Positions 22,750 to 35,684 of a stretch of DNA of 64,000 nucleotides are shown piece by piece (position 1 is the first letter of the stretch; the number at the start of each line of letters is the position of its first letter). The translations under genes were made by a program, and so were the position numbers. The notes under the pieces are model-generated. The model saw only the letters and a list, made by a program, of their open reading frames with translations, did no database searches and was not told the DNA's origin. The DNA comes from Capsicum annuum (taxonomy: Eukaryota; Streptophyta; Magnoliopsida; Solanales; Solanaceae), in assembly GCF_002878395.1 (NCBI RefSeq), contig NW_025856403.1, positions 202,637-266,636 of the forward strand, read 5' to 3'.

Positions 22750-22815
22750 ATTTAATAAGCTTTTCATCGATATAAGATTCATCCAAATCCGATAACCGGA
22801 TCAGAAGTTACGATT
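22750..22815 (+). repeat. Shared LTR box, LTR-L copy
   Basis: TTCATCCAAATCCGATAACC then GGATCAGAAGTTACG. The closest relative is the GYP-F copy (55930-55995). Confidence 0.6.
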
Positions 22816-23169
22816 GTAGTCATAAAATAGTGCCATATTAGTCAGTGATGTCCTGTACCACTAGAGGAAATGGCATTTGGAAAATTTTAGTAGGGCTCCA
22901 CGATTATAGCACGTCACGCCAGGGCCAAAATTCAGAATTGTCTATTTTCCAGTGTCTCAGCGCAATTTCCCCCGCGTTGGACCAAAGTTACAAGTAACAA
23001 AGGAAGTGGCAACGCGATGGCCCCGCATTGCACGATCGCTTAATTTCCCAATTGTAAGAATCTAGTAATACGGTGTGATTGTGCCGCATCGCACCAAGGG
23101 TCCAATTCGGGAAAATTTTACTGAAATTAAATGACGCGTCTGGGGTTAAAAGGGTCAACTTTTCACCCC

Positions 23170-23180
23170 TATTTAAGCCC
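23170..23180 (+). promoter_or_regulatory. TATA-like element in LTR-L
   Basis: CTATTTAAGCC between the CpG tract and the donor-like site, where a Gypsy LTR promoter would be expected. Weak consensus. Confidence 0.35.
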
Positions 23181-25184
23181 TTTAACACGTGATTCAGACA
23201 CTTTTCATCCAAAATATACTAGTTTCTCTCAAGTTTCTCTTAATAGAGGGCTAGCGTTTTCATAGTATATCCAATTTTAAGAAAGTTTCACCGTCAATTG
23301 TCACGAAATCACGAACTAAGGTATGCGTAGTGTTCATTCATGGACTCCTTTCATCCATGAAGCCCAAGAATCCTTTTTCTAAATTCATGTTTATAGATTT
23401 TCTTATGAATATCATGATTGGGCTTATCTTGTTCATATGGATAATGAGAAATTGAATTCTACTCCATGTTGGGTGATAAATTCTATGTCGGTTAAATTAT
23501 TAAAGATATAGATTCATGCAAACCTATGACTAAACCCTTGAATGATGAAATTAGAATTGAACCATGATATTTAATTATTATACAATGATATTTACATGTA
23601 CCATGCCTACAATATGTTTGATTAAATGCCTAGATGAAGGAAGAAGTGCCTAACTAGCATGATACCATGAAATACCCATGTATGTACAAGTTATGCCTAT
23701 CACATGTTTTGATGAAATGCTTCTATAAATGTATTATGGATTATGATGTTAGTTATATGTTCAAGTAAGTTATACTTGGTTAGTTTCCTTCCATCGACTC
23801 CTGGGGTTACTCGTACCCGAAACATTAGTTGTGTGCCTAGATCCATGTCATGTTTTCACGATATTCTCAGTCAAGCTATGAATCCTTAGACTTCATACAG
23901 TCTAATGAATCAGGAAATCTCCATGATCTCATGGACTCAGTCAGTTGTCAGATATTAGTAGTATTTCGTTAGCCAATGGAATTCAGTACGTCAGCCCATG
24001 TTCAGTTCAATAAATCATGTTCAGAGTATATTCAGATGGAAGTAGGAATAAGCACAGAGTGAACCCAAGGATGGGAACACACACTACCAGATAAGGGTGT
24101 GATTCTTAGAAGTCATCCTTGTGTTCCAAAACTATATGGCCAACATAGGTTGAGACATGAACACTATCTTATGGGGGTTGATGAGGTTGATAAGCACTGT
24201 TAGATAAGGCCACCACCATTCTCGTATAGGGGACACTATAATATAAGGGTCACCCAGAGCTTGTCCTTATCAGTGGTGCAGTATTGACACTCTTCCAATT
24301 GGGGTTATAGATTGGACCCCAACTCAGCCATAATGGCATATTAGGGGTATTTTGATTAGATAACTACTTCCCACAGTTTTATGCTACTAAATTAGGACTG
24401 TCAAATATAGTCAATCAGTCTCAGTAATAGAACTCATATAGTTCTTCAGATTTCAGGACTGTCAAATACAGTCAACTCAGATACAATACAAAACTCAGAT
24501 AGTTCCATCAGATTTGGGACTGTCAGATACAGTCACTCATGTTTTCAGTGATATTCAGATTCAGTAATCATGTTATCACAGTATTAGTGTCAGTTGTTGT
24601 ATCTCATGCATGTATTCTAATGCTCATGATAGTTAGTCAGTTATTATTGTTGTTCATTCATATGAACCCCATGTATTCAGTCTACCTCACATGGATACCA
24701 GTACATTCAAAGTACTACCACCTTTGCGCTTTGGTGTCTTATACCATAAGTTCAGAGACACGAGCTCCAGATAAAAAGTAGATTCTAGATATTCACAGAT
24801 AGAGTTAGAAGTGAATCCTCATATTTTGAGGACATGATTATTTCCCTATTATCTCATTAATTAATTTATTAGTTGGAGTTAGTTGGGGACATGTCCTATC
24901 AACTCCTTACTCAGACAGTTCAGTCAGATAGAGGCTTTCTAGACTATCATGTTTCAGACTTCAGTATGTTCAGTTTTGTTTTAGGTATTCTACTATCCTA
25001 CACAGTTGTTTTATCATTTAGATCATGTTTCGTATTGAACCTTATGACCCTTTAGTTCATGTTTCTGCATTTTAAAGTATTTTATGTAGTATGCAGGTAG
25101 AAATATCAGTCATGGGTTAGATTATGGTCCTTTAGGGTCATAAGCACCGTGTAGCATTCTGGGTACCAGATTCAGGGCGTTACA

Positions 25185-27170
25185 CACACAAACATATATG
25201 TAGATCAGTAATTATAGAATATAATGAGTATGCAAGGGTGAATGCAAAAAGTAAAACTAATTTCATATGTAATCGTAAAACATGCATGCTAAGTGAAAGT
25301 AAACTCACTAATAGGCTGGAATAATCTAAAAATTGAAATATCTTAAAGCATGAGTGACAACATTCTCTAATAAGATGGTGAATCTCTATACTTAGGTTCT
25401 GTAAACTTACTTTAATGATATAACTATAGCTGAAGCTGGAATATGATAAAACAGGGATACTATATGAATATTGGGTCTGAAACAATATGATGGAGACTAA
25501 CATAAACTGAGGATCTGTATATATAATCACATAGAGCATGAATTCATAAACATACTAACTTATCTGATTAACTGAATATCTGATAGCTGAATACTAGGCA
25601 TGTAAGGCTGAACTGTATTTTGTCTGAATAACTGGACTAAAACTGTTGAGTATTATGAATATAAGGTAAGGACTAACTAAGTAATATGAGATAACTGAGC
25701 ATGAATTCGTGAAAACTATATTATTTGTGAATGCAAGACTAAGAGTATAACATGATTCTATATAGTCTATAAGCTGAGGTACTAAAATACTGATAATTGT
25801 ATGCTATGGTCAAATTAACCTGAAAATGAACTGAGTTACTGATCTGATTACTCGACTGAGACTATGAGTGAGACTGCAACTAAGAGGGTAACTGAGACTA
25901 TAACTAAGACTGTAACTAATGATATAACTGAGACTCATATTAGAACTGAATACTGAGTTTTGATAGCTGAGTAATTGATAGCTATGATTACTGATAGCTG
26001 AGTTATGGATAATTAAGTGACTATTACTGATAGTCCTGATTTTATACAACTGAACTGAGTTCTATACTGAGTCTGAAACTAAAATTGTCAGATGTAATCA
26101 TCTAACTTACATGCCCCTCTCTGAACTGATTGGGGTCGAACCTTTAACCCAGCTAGAAGGGTGTCAGTACCCTGCCACGGGTAAAGACAAGCTAAAGAGT
26201 CACCCTTAATCTGCAGGTGCTCTTAAAGAGAATGATGGAAAGCTCAACTCGACAGGTAAAACACCTCATCAGCCCTTAATCTGGTTGGTTGATGTCTCAA
26301 CCTACACTGTCTACGTAGTTCTGGAATACAAGGACTGCTTCTAAGGATCACACCCTTTACTGGCAGGTGAGTCACCATCCTTGGATAAAATCGATGTTGA
26401 ATCCTACTCCTAACAGAATAGATACGAAATTGATTTCTAAACTTTATTAGGTTGGACTGAATTATTACTGATCGTGTTCACTGACTGAATACACTGAGTT
26501 TTATACTGACTGAATACTACTAATTGTGACGTTTCTGAGCCTATCCTATAACTACTGTAGCTCTAGGTCTACAATTAGATTTTCGTGTATTGAATACCCC
26601 CAGGACTCAATAGAATAAAATGTAAAGCATAACATGATCTTGAAAAGCATAGCCATAGTCAATTGTTCAAAATTCATTCACTGAGATATTTTATCGACCA
26701 CTTGGAGGTTATGGACTTGTACATGAATGAGAACACATTTTAATGTTTCATGATTACCTTATTCGGTTCACATGGGCAGTCTATCAAGCACGTGGAGATT
26801 AATACTCTAATATGGGGCAATTTGCCAAACAAATGGGCATCATGAAATTTGACATAGGAATATCTTAAAATGGGAGCATAGCATGATTACATAACTAAAT
26901 TCATCAATTGGGGAAATAGGACATTAGTGTTTCATCAAATAATTTAAAGTTTATAGCTTGAACATAAGAATGTCTTAAACATGAGGTAACAATAGAGTTA
27001 CATGGCAAAGTTCATAGCTTGGGGATTAATCTTGGAATTAACTTAATAAGATATATGAATTTCATCAAACATGTGGAAGACATGAATTTAAAACATGGAA
27101 ATATTGCTAAACATCATGAACTTAGAATCTATCATGGAATTTACTTGAATAAAGCATGGGAAATTCAAAT
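25185..27170 (-). mobile_element. LARD-B 5' LTR, segment 2
   Basis: Aligns with 17240-19300 of the 3' LTR. It ends CAAAT (27166-27170), the left target duplication of COPIA-C. Confidence 0.85.
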
Positions 27171-28073
27171 TGTTAGGGAATGTGAAGTTTTGACAATGGA
27201 CATATGAATGAAACACGTTGTGCAAGATGTTCCACACAAGTGAAGAAAAAAGAGTCACAGGCAAGACTACTGATAAGATGACACTGCATTAAAATAGTAG
27301 TGGATAAGTAACATGCTCTCAACACTTATCACATTAGCTGAGTAGATGCAAAGGACAGGATAAGTATTTAGAAGTTGAGTTGATGAAGGAGTCCTACAAG
27401 GATAAGAGATAGAAGAGAAGAGTCCTATTCAATCAAGGAGGGAGAGACGATAGTAAAGAGGGAGTGAAACTACCTGGGATTCCTACTAAAGATAGAAGAG
27501 TACTTCAACTATAAGACTCCATTAGGAGTTGGGTTAAATACAACAAATGACATTCAAGTGTTTCACTCATGCACTGAAAATATAGTCAACAATCATCAAA
27601 TCAGTTCTACAACTTGAAAGAGCTAGTGGAGCAACCTGGTCCTTTACTTAGAGTCATACACTTTGTGTAATAGGTTGGTCATTGAGTGATATTGAGTTGT
27701 AATCTCTAGTCTCAGTGCAGTATAAACTAAGTTAGGATTAAATTCTTCAAGTTGGGTAACTCAAAGACTTGGGAAAAATTACCTTGGGAAAATTAGTGTT
27801 TTGTAGAAGTAACAGTTAGAAGTTTTAATTCTTAGTTTACAAGAAGTCTTGCAATTTTATGATTGTTCAGGCTCTAGAGTTACAGTGAAGTTAGGGTTAA
27901 ATCCTCTAGAGGTACAGGTCATGGTTTTTTTACACCTTTCGTAAATTGGGTGTTTTCCACATAAAAATATTGTGTTCCATTTTTACTTCTGTGAACCATG
28001 TTAGCTTATTTATTCTACAGATAGGCAACCAGTAGAGTAGAATATTAAAATTGGTAGGTCACACACTCTAACA
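27171..28073 (+). mobile_element. COPIA-C 5' LTR
   Basis: 903 bp from TGTTAGGGAATGTGAAG to CTCTAACA; its partner is 35685-36584. PBS-like sequence follows within three bases. Confidence 0.9.
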
Positions 28074-28075
28074 AG

Positions 28076-28087
28076 TGGTATAAGAGT
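28076..28087 (+). other. COPIA-C primer-binding site, decayed
   Basis: TGGTATAAGAGT, two mismatches from TGGTATCAGAGC. Confidence 0.65.
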
Positions 28088-28129
28088 GAGGTTGTCTTAA
28101 ATAAGTCTAGCACCTGAGAAAAGATCAAA

Positions 28130-29803
28130 ATGATGAATTCCGCACCTCCTACTAGGCATAGTGAAGGTTAGTCAATCACTAGACCTCTACTCTTTAATGG
28201 TTCTCACTTTATCTGGTGGAAACAAAAGATGGAGATGTTCATCCAAGGTTAAGAATATGAATTATGGCATAGGATTACTAATGGTCCTACCATTACAATG
28301 AAGATGGTTAATGGTGAAAAATTCAAAAAGGTAATGAGTGAATTTATTGTTGATGACTTGGTGACATTAAGGAAAAATGCAAAATCTAAGAACATCCTAG
28401 TCTATGGATTAGGAACTACTGAATACAATAGGGTGTCAACTTGCACCACTTCTAAGAAAATCTAGGATGCATTGGTTAATGGACTTGAGGGTACCTCTCA
28501 GGTAAGAAAATTCAAAATTTCCCTTCTTTGCACTGAGTATGAAGCATTCAAGATGAAGGAAAATGAATCTTTGAATGAGATGATGACAAGACTTGCTGCC
28601 TTAACAAATGACCTAACTTCTTTGGGAAAAGACATCACTGAGTAGGAACAAGTTGAAAAACTACTAAGGGTGCTGCCAAAATCAAAATGAAATATTAAGG
28701 TAACTTCAATTAGGGAGGGAAACTTGAGAACTTATGAAATGAAAGTTAATGGAACCAAAGAACAAGCAGTCCCTATGAAAATCTTGGCATTGAAGGATTC
28801 TAATAGTGATGATGAATTTGAACTTGATAAGGAACAAGTTGCCTTCATAACCAAGAACTTCAGCAAATTCTTCAAAAAGAAGAAGGGAACAAGTATCAAG
28901 AAGCATTCAAACAACAATCCAAATAGATGCTAAAAATATAGTAAGACTAATCATCAGATCAGAGACTGTCCAATTTGGGAAATAGAGTAGAAAAGGGAAA
29001 GGGCTAAAAAGGACTGAAAGAAAAGGCAAAAAAGGAAGGAGGAAAATACAATAATAGCTGCTAGGGGGTCTGACTCAGATGATTATGAAACTGGTGAAAT
29101 TGCATTCATAGATCTTGGAGATTTAGACTTAGATGAAGAAGATGATGCTACTGAGGTAAGCATACTTGAACTTAAAGAAAAAATACATTTGTTCTCTAAA
29201 TCACTAATTGATAAGTCCACTAATTGATGATTTCCAAGAATTAACTTCTTATAGGGAGGAGATTTTCAATAGTTTTGCAAGCCTTACATTTGATCTCATT
29301 GAGTTAAAGGCTTGTAAAGTCACAATTGGTAAGGAAAACTACACTCTCAAGAAATAGGTTACAGAACTTGATTCTTCTAATAATGATATTAAGTCTGAAA
29401 TCCTCAAATTGACTCTCACAAAAAAAAGAATAAGACCATGAGTAAAGAAAAAGAAATTGATGAACTTAAATTAGAAAAGTACAAACTAGAGTGTAGGAAT
29501 GCGGTTGACATGATAAACAAATTGAGTCAAGAAGTCTCTAAACTAAAACTTGATCTTAAAAGAGCTAATAGATGGACAAATTCCTTAAGAATTATTCACA
29601 AGTTGAGTGAAAGAATTCACAGTGAAAAGATAAGTTTAGGATTCAACAAAGGTAGTACTGATCCTAAAGATTTGTGTTATATCTGTGGCAACCTTGGACA
29701 TCCAACCACTGAATGTCTAGTAGCTGCTAAAATCAGATCAAACAGTCAATACCTTGGAAATAAATACTCTCAGACCAAAAAGAAAAGAACTGGTTTAGCT
29801 TAG
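28130..29803 (+). pseudogene. gag: COPIA-C gag
   Basis: The start is the ATG pair at 28130/28133, placed before the conserved gag N-terminus (FNGSHFIWWKQKMEMFI). The reading stays mostly in one frame with several stops, through the LTSLGKDITE and LRVLPKSK region. A first zinc knuckle near 28928-28970 is broken: stop codon and second Cys replaced by Tyr. The acidic and coiled-coil part follows. A short local duplication of CACTAATTGATAAGTC near 29204-29230 is accompanied by a frameshift. The 3' part (29438-29803) has a Lys/Glu-rich coiled coil and an intact CX2CX4HX4C knuckle, CYICGNLGHPTTEC, at 29675-29716. The product would be the capsid/nucleocapsid precursor; this copy cannot make it. Confidence 0.85.
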
Positions 29804-29959
29804 TGGAACAGGTTGCACTACTTGCTGCCAGGATGAACTAGAAGAGATTTGATTCATCCTTTTACTCATAAAATTAGACCCAATCTTGTCTGGGTTCCTA
29901 AGTCTAACAATTAAACCAAGTCTAACCATTGATTTCTTTTGTAGGAGAAAGTGAAATAA

Positions 29960-31450
29960 AGCAAAAGTCATTGGTACTTAGACCGTGCTTTTTCAAGACA
30001 CATTACTGGTGATAAGAAAAAGTTCCTTTCACTCTAAAAAATCAATGGATGAGGTGTTCCTTTTGGTGATGGAAAAAAGGGAATCATAACTGGAATTTGA
30101 AAAATTGGCTTATCTGAGTCGAGCATTGGAAGAGGTCTATCTTGTAGAAGGATTAAAGCACAACCTACTGAGAATTTTACAACTATGTGATAAAGGTAAT
30201 AAAGTTATTTTCACTTCTGCAGATATAAAAGTCAAGAGAATGGATATCAAGGAGATTGTGCTCACTACTAGAAGATACAAAAATGTATACAAAGCTGACA
30301 TAATGGCAATACCAGCAATAAAATGGACTTGTCTGAGTGCAATAGAAAATGATACCCTCCTTTGGCATAAGAGACTTGGACATGTAAGTCTGAAACAACT
30401 AAACATACTTTCCTCCAAAGATATGGTATTGGGATTACCCAAGACCAAGTTTAAGGAAAAACAGTTATGTAGTGCTTGTGAAAGGGGAAGCAGGTAAGAT
30501 CTTATTTTAAGTTAAAGACACATGTTAGCACTACCAAGTGCCTTAACCTGGTTCATATGGACCTGTGTGGACTAATGATATCTCAAAGTAGAAGTGAAAA
30601 AAGGTCTATTTTTGTAATTGTTGATGATCACTCCAGGTTCACCTGGACTTTGTTTCTGGCCTCTAAGGAAGATGCCTTTAATGTCTTTACAATTTTTATC
30701 AAGAAAATTGAAAAGAAACTAGGAACTTCATTATTTTCCATAAGATCTGACCATGGTACAGAATTTGATAATGTCAAGTTCTTAGAATTTTGTTCAGCAA
30801 ATGTTATAGATCATAACTTCTCTACTACTAGAATACTACAAAAAAATACAGTGGTGGAAAGAAAGAATAGAACAATGGAAGATATGGCTAGAATAATGTG
30901 CTTGCAATAAATATTGTCATAAACCTTTGGGCTAAGGCAATAAACACTGCAACATATATCATAAAAAGTTGCATGATCAGACCTATGTTAGAGAAGACTC
31001 CCTATGAATTACTAAAAGGAAAAAAGCCAAACATTTGTCATTTTAGAACCTTTGCTTGTAAATATTTCACACATAATAATGGAAAGGATAATTTGGAAAA
31101 TTTGATGATAAAAGTGATGAGGGAATCTTCCTAGGATACTCACTTTATAGTAAGGCCTATAGGATTCTAAACATTAGAACAAACTGTGTTTAAGAAAGCA
31201 TGCATATAGTTTTTGATGAATCCTGTGTTAATACTAACCTACAGGAAGAAAGTGACATTGAGGAATAGGTTACACAACCTAGTTCATTGATTGGAGCTAT
31301 GAAACATAGAGGCACTTCAACATGGGGAACTGAATCGTAAGGCACAGTGACAGAAGGAACTGAGCCACCAACTACCCCAGCTTAGAACATCAACAGTGAT
31401 CCTAGTAGCTCACTAGGTTTGGTCCAAAAAGGCTAAAAGTATTAAAGATC
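29960..31450 (+). pseudogene. pol: COPIA-C pol, protease and integrase part
   Basis: The protease site WYLDRAFSRHITGDK (near 29972-30016) has DRA where an aspartic protease has DSG, so it is inactive. The GAG-pre-integrase segment is 30105-30497, with LWHKRLGHVSLKQLNIL and LCSACERG supplying the HHCC zinc ligands. The integrase core (30557-30910) keeps the first Asp (HMDLCG), the second in IRSDHGTEF and the Glu in VVERKNRT. The frame changes at about 30500 and 30900. Downstream, LWAKAINTATYI and the TPYELLKGKKP segment (30898-31134) are recognisable. A stop-rich linker leads to RT. Confidence 0.85.
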
Positions 31451-31499
31451 ATATCCTATTGAGAATGTTCTCACTGATCTCACTTATGGGATTACTACA

Positions 31500-33065
31500 A
31501 GGTCTAGATTAAGAAGTATGTGTGCTTTCAAGGCATTCCTCTCAGAGATTAAGCCAAAGAAGGTAACTGAGGCATTTCTTGATGCTGATTGGATCATAGT
31601 CATGCAGGAAAAGTTAAATCAATTTGAGAGAAGCAACGTATGGACTTAGTTCCTCTTCCAAAAGATAGAACATTCATTGGGACTAAGTGGGTGTACAAAA
31701 ATAAAGTTGATAAGCATGGAACAGTTGCAACGAATAAGGCAAGATTGGTGGTCCAAGGATACAATTAAGAAGAAGTCATAGATTTTGTTGGGAACTTTTC
31801 TCCTATAGCCAAAATACAAGTTATTAGACTACTTGTTGCATTTGCTACCTACATGGAGTTCATTCTATATTAAAAGGATATTAAGAATGCATTCGTAAAT
31901 AGCATTCTCAAAGAGAAAGTATATGTTAAACAACCTCTAGGGTTTGAAAGCAAGGAGTTTCCTAATCATGTGTATAAACTGGATAAGGCCTTGTATGGGT
32001 TGAAACAACCTCCAAGAGCTCGGTATGAGAGATTGTCAAAGTTTCTACTGGAGAATGAATATACTAGAGTTAAAATTGACAACACTCTTTTCTTGAAAAC
32101 TGGTGGAAAAGATTTCTTGGTAGTGCAGGTGTATGTAGCAGACATTGTCTTTGGACCAACAAACATGAACATGACTTATGATTTTTCAAAACTTATGAGT
32201 TTTGAATTTGAGATGAGCATGATGGGGGATCTAAACTATTTATTGGGATTTCAAATAAAACAAACAACATCTTGAATAATGATCCATCAGCAGAAATATG
32301 TAAGAGAACTTCTCCATAGATTCTCCATGGAAGAGACAAAAGAAATCAGCACTCCAATTGTCACTGCTACAAAGATTGATTTGGATGAAATAGGTCTTGA
32401 TATGGATCAAAAGATGTATAGAGGGATGATAGGGTCATTACTATATCTTACAACACGTAGGCCTAATATTGTATTCAGTGTAGGATTATGTGCTAGATTT
32501 CAAACAAATCCTAAAGAGTCTCATCTAAAATCTGTAAAAAGGATTTTTAGATATCTCAAAGGAACTAGTGATCTTGATTTATGGTACCCCAAAGGTAGTA
32601 ATTTCAACTTGGTTGGATATTCTGATTCTGACTATACAGGATATTTGGTTGACAGGAAAAGTACTGCAGGCATGGCATACTTTCTTGGATCATGTTTGAT
32701 TACCTGGTCAACTAAGAAGAAAAATTTAGTAGCTTTGTCTACTACTGAAGCTGAATACATTGCTATAGGATCTTTTTGTGCTCAATTTTTATGGATTAAG
32801 CAACAACTTATGGATTTTGGTATAGATGTTTGATGTGTTCATATTTTCTGTGATAATACAAGTGATATTCATATAGCAAAAAATCATTTTCAATATAAAA
32901 GAACGAAGCATATTGATATTCTACTGACATAATGTTGAAAAAAGGTCATATATCAATCATGTTTTATTCTACTAAGGAACAAATTACTGACATACTCACT
33001 AAGGTTTTGAGTAGGGAACACTTTGAAAAAAATAGGTTATCCTTGGGGATGATTAAAATTATATA
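31500..33065 (+). pseudogene. pol: COPIA-C pol, reverse transcriptase and RNase H part
   Basis: RT begins around the W..A/M region near 31590 and shows GTKWVYKNK, ARLVVQGYN, VYKLDKALYGLKQ and VYVADIVFG. The catalytic YVDD has become YVAD (about 32131-32142), which would abolish polymerisation. A stop follows FILY at the palm (31870). The long frame at 32279-32833 holds STPI, YRGMIGSLLYLT, VKRIFRYLKG, GYSDSDYTG and the RNase H core KSTAGMAYFLG ... STTEAEYIA. The end (FCDNTSDIHIAK, KHIDI) is frameshifted and runs out near 33065. Confidence 0.9.
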
Positions 33066-33533
33066 AATCAACCTCAATGATTGACTAGAATAAGTTGTTC
33101 TTAAGTGATTGTTGATTAATTCAGTCTTACACATTTAGTTGTGTATCCTAGTTCCAAGATTTTAGGTTAACTTAACTCAGCTATGTGTTGATTTTGTAGA
33201 AGGACTAGAACATCAAGGTAATTTTGTCCATTGCTTATTCAGAACTTAGGTATGATTATTGTTTGCCCATAGAAGCATAAAGAGAAACAGGTTGTCTATG
33301 GGGTTCTTTCCGTTACACTTAAACTGCCAAAACCCAAAAGTCCTTCTCTTTCAAAAAAGCTGCCAAACCTTTCCCATCAAAATTGAACCCCCTAATCATT
33401 ACGTTTCTTTCACCACATACACTTCACTCACGTTTCATAGTCTTTATTTCCTTGTTAAATACGCTACTTCCTTCACTTTACTCTTCATTCCTTGTTCAAC
33501 CTCTGCACAATCATAACAAACTCTCTTTATTTG
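33066..33533 (+). other. COPIA-C spacer between pol and the third ORF
   Basis: About 470 bp with no domain that I recognise. Pyrimidine-rich from about 33380. Confidence 0.5.
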
Positions 33534-35296
33534 ATGGCTTTTTCCTCATCCTCTCCATCCTCAGAATCTGCTGCCAATCCCTTCACTACCATTACATTTC
33601 ATCCAAACATTACCTTACTTCTACTCATTCCACCCCTAATTTCCATCAAACTGTCAGATTTTTATGATATTCAAGAACCTACAAAACCCCTTTACCAAAT
33701 TTTCTTTAAATTCATCACCATCATCTGAACCCTCACTACCACCTCTAATTCCTTTTTAGATTCTTGATTGAGATGACATTCCTATTGATGACCTAATCCC
33801 TAGAAGATCCAGTTCTAAGACTTAAATAAAAAACTCTTCCATCATCATCGAGGTTGATGACAATGCTCCAATAATATCTTCTCCTGTTGTTCCTACTTCT
33901 CATACTGCTCATAATTGGGGTAAAAATCAATGAGAAGTAGCTTCCTTGGAAAAGGTACTTAATGCCAGTAAAAGAAAATATGTAGCTACTTCTACTTCTC
34001 CATGTCCTCATGATTCCTCTCCTGATATTCTTTTTTAATCAAAAATAAAGACGAATACAATCATTGCTAAAGTCCCAAAACCCTCCTTGTCTCATAAGTC
34101 ATCATCTCAACCCACGTCAAAGGCTTTCTGTTCTTCAAAATCCACCCCTACTGTCAAAGATTCCTCATTCTACAAAGTTTTCCCTCCAAAGTCCACTTTA
34201 CGTTCCTTCTTCCTTGACTAATTCAGACTCTGAGTTTCTCCCGGATAATCCCTTTATACCTTCTATTGAGTTTGATCCTGATCGTGAATTTGACATTTAT
34301 GTTAATACTCCTGCTGACAACGCTTCTCAGTCAGCCCATATTTTTCACTTTCAAAAATAAAAGTTCGCTAGGGGTAAAGTTATCACAGATTCTGGGGCCC
34401 CTGAAATGGATACATTGGTTTCTAAATTAAGAGCTCAAGGACGATCACACTTATTTCTTCAAGGTGACTATCAAAGTAAGTTTGGAAGGGATTAAGTATA
34501 TGAGTTTTACACAAATAGAGTTTCCATTGGGGATATATTCTCAACTACTGTTCATGGAGTTACCATTAATCTCTATATTGGTGACCATGCTCGAATCTTG
34601 ATCATTTCTTCTGGTGGATGGGGTCATTATGTCAAAGTAACCTGGCTTTCTCTCGATAATATTCCTTTTGCACTTGAGATATCTAGAAAGTTCTATAGAA
34701 ATCCTCATCTTGTCACTCATCATAAAGTCTTAAAACATGATATGACACCTCTTTATCAGTTTTATTTTGATGTGGTTCATAAAATGATCCTTCCTAGACA
34801 AGAGAGAAGAACAGTTGCCAATTTCCTTGATCTTTCTCTGATAGAATTATTAGATACTGAAATTACAATAGTTCTTGCTTGACTCATGATCAAGCACTTG
34901 AAATGGGTCTTAGTCCAAGATGAAAATGGTCATACTTTGCCATATGAAATCTGGCTTGCATTTGTTTTTGAGGACTTTCATGTACTAGTCAAAGTGTGGT
35001 CTCTACAGACCACAAAGGATGTTATAGGATTTGTGAACCTTAACATGTTACCTGCTTCAATGAAGAGTCTTAACAAACCAGTGCAAAGATTGAGGAATGT
35101 ACTTGTTGCAAAATAGGCTTAGGTGGAGGTTGCTCAGGCTAGTTTGGATGCTTCTCAGGATGCTCATGAGGATGAAAAAAGGGGTCCTTCAAGATCAAAT
35201 TGCTTCCCTCACAGCCTCTTTGGAAAAGGAAAAATCTGATAATGCTTATGTTATTAGGAATATGACATCCCTTATCCTCCCTTTCTCATCCACTTA
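33534..35296 (+). pseudogene. COPIA-C third ORF, env-like or accessory region
   Basis: An ATG at 33534 starts a Ser/Pro/Thr-rich stretch (AFSSSSPSSESAANP). Frame changes follow, then a long run with few stops in one frame from 34064. That run includes an acidic segment (EFDPDREFDIYV), a YEFYTNRVSIGDIFSTTVHG stretch, SRKFYRNPHLVTHH, RQERRTVANFLDLSLIELLD and VWSLQTTKDVIGF, and ends near a weak coiled coil (DQIASLTASLEKE). Position and layout match the extra ORF of SIRE-type Copia elements, often called env-like; the middle also resembles a plant transposon-associated domain. I see no convincing signal peptide or fusion motif, so an envelope function is not supported here. Confidence 0.6.
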
Positions 35297-35669
35297 AGCC
35301 CCCTCTTTGTTCCTTAAGAATAGTTTCCTTGTTTTTTCTTGGTCCCTATTGTTTTTGTTGGTTCTGGGTAATGATAATTGTATCCTATTTTGTGAATGAA
35401 AGGGACCTACTTTCTTAACATGATCTACTTCTATGTTATTAAATTCATAGTTGTTCTCTTGCTCTGAGTTTTGATTTTTTCCCAGTGGCCATGAATTATT
35501 AAACTATTTACACTTGATGAATAAAATTTTTGATGATGTCAAAAGAGGGAAGAATAGATTATACAATGCTTATAACTCAATGACTAACCTATTTTATTCT
35601 GTGATCTTCTATTTTAAATCCTTTATTGAGTATGTCAGGATGGATGCTATGCTGCTAAGTTGGTCATCA
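35297..35669 (+). other. COPIA-C 3' untranslated region
   Basis: Non-coding, AT-rich, between the third ORF and the polypurine tract. Confidence 0.55.
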
Positions 35670-35684
35670 TCAAAAGGGAAAATT
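35670..35684 (+). other. COPIA-C polypurine tract
   Basis: TCAAAAGGGAAAATT directly before the 3' LTR. Confidence 0.8.

Larger units (their letters stand above)
22627..25184 (+). mobile_element. LTR-L, solo LTR inside the LARD-B LTR
   Basis: A 2558-bp LTR from TGTAATACCCCATAC to AGGGCGTTACA, flanked by CACGC (22622-22626) and CACAC (25185-25189), one mismatch. Removing it restores the alignment of the two LARD-B LTRs. Its end aligns with the reverse complement of LTR-G at 58399 (GTGTAGCATTCT, CATAAGCACCG), so both are one family in opposite orientations. It has a CpG-rich tract (22905-23130), a TATA-like CTATTTAAGCC (23170-23180) and a donor-like AAG/GTATGCG (GT at 23321). Confidence 0.9.

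Noticed and set aside
22627..25184. Part of the LARD-B LTR
   Set aside because: The other LARD-B LTR lacks it, it has its own TG...CA ends, and it is flanked by CACGC/CACAC.
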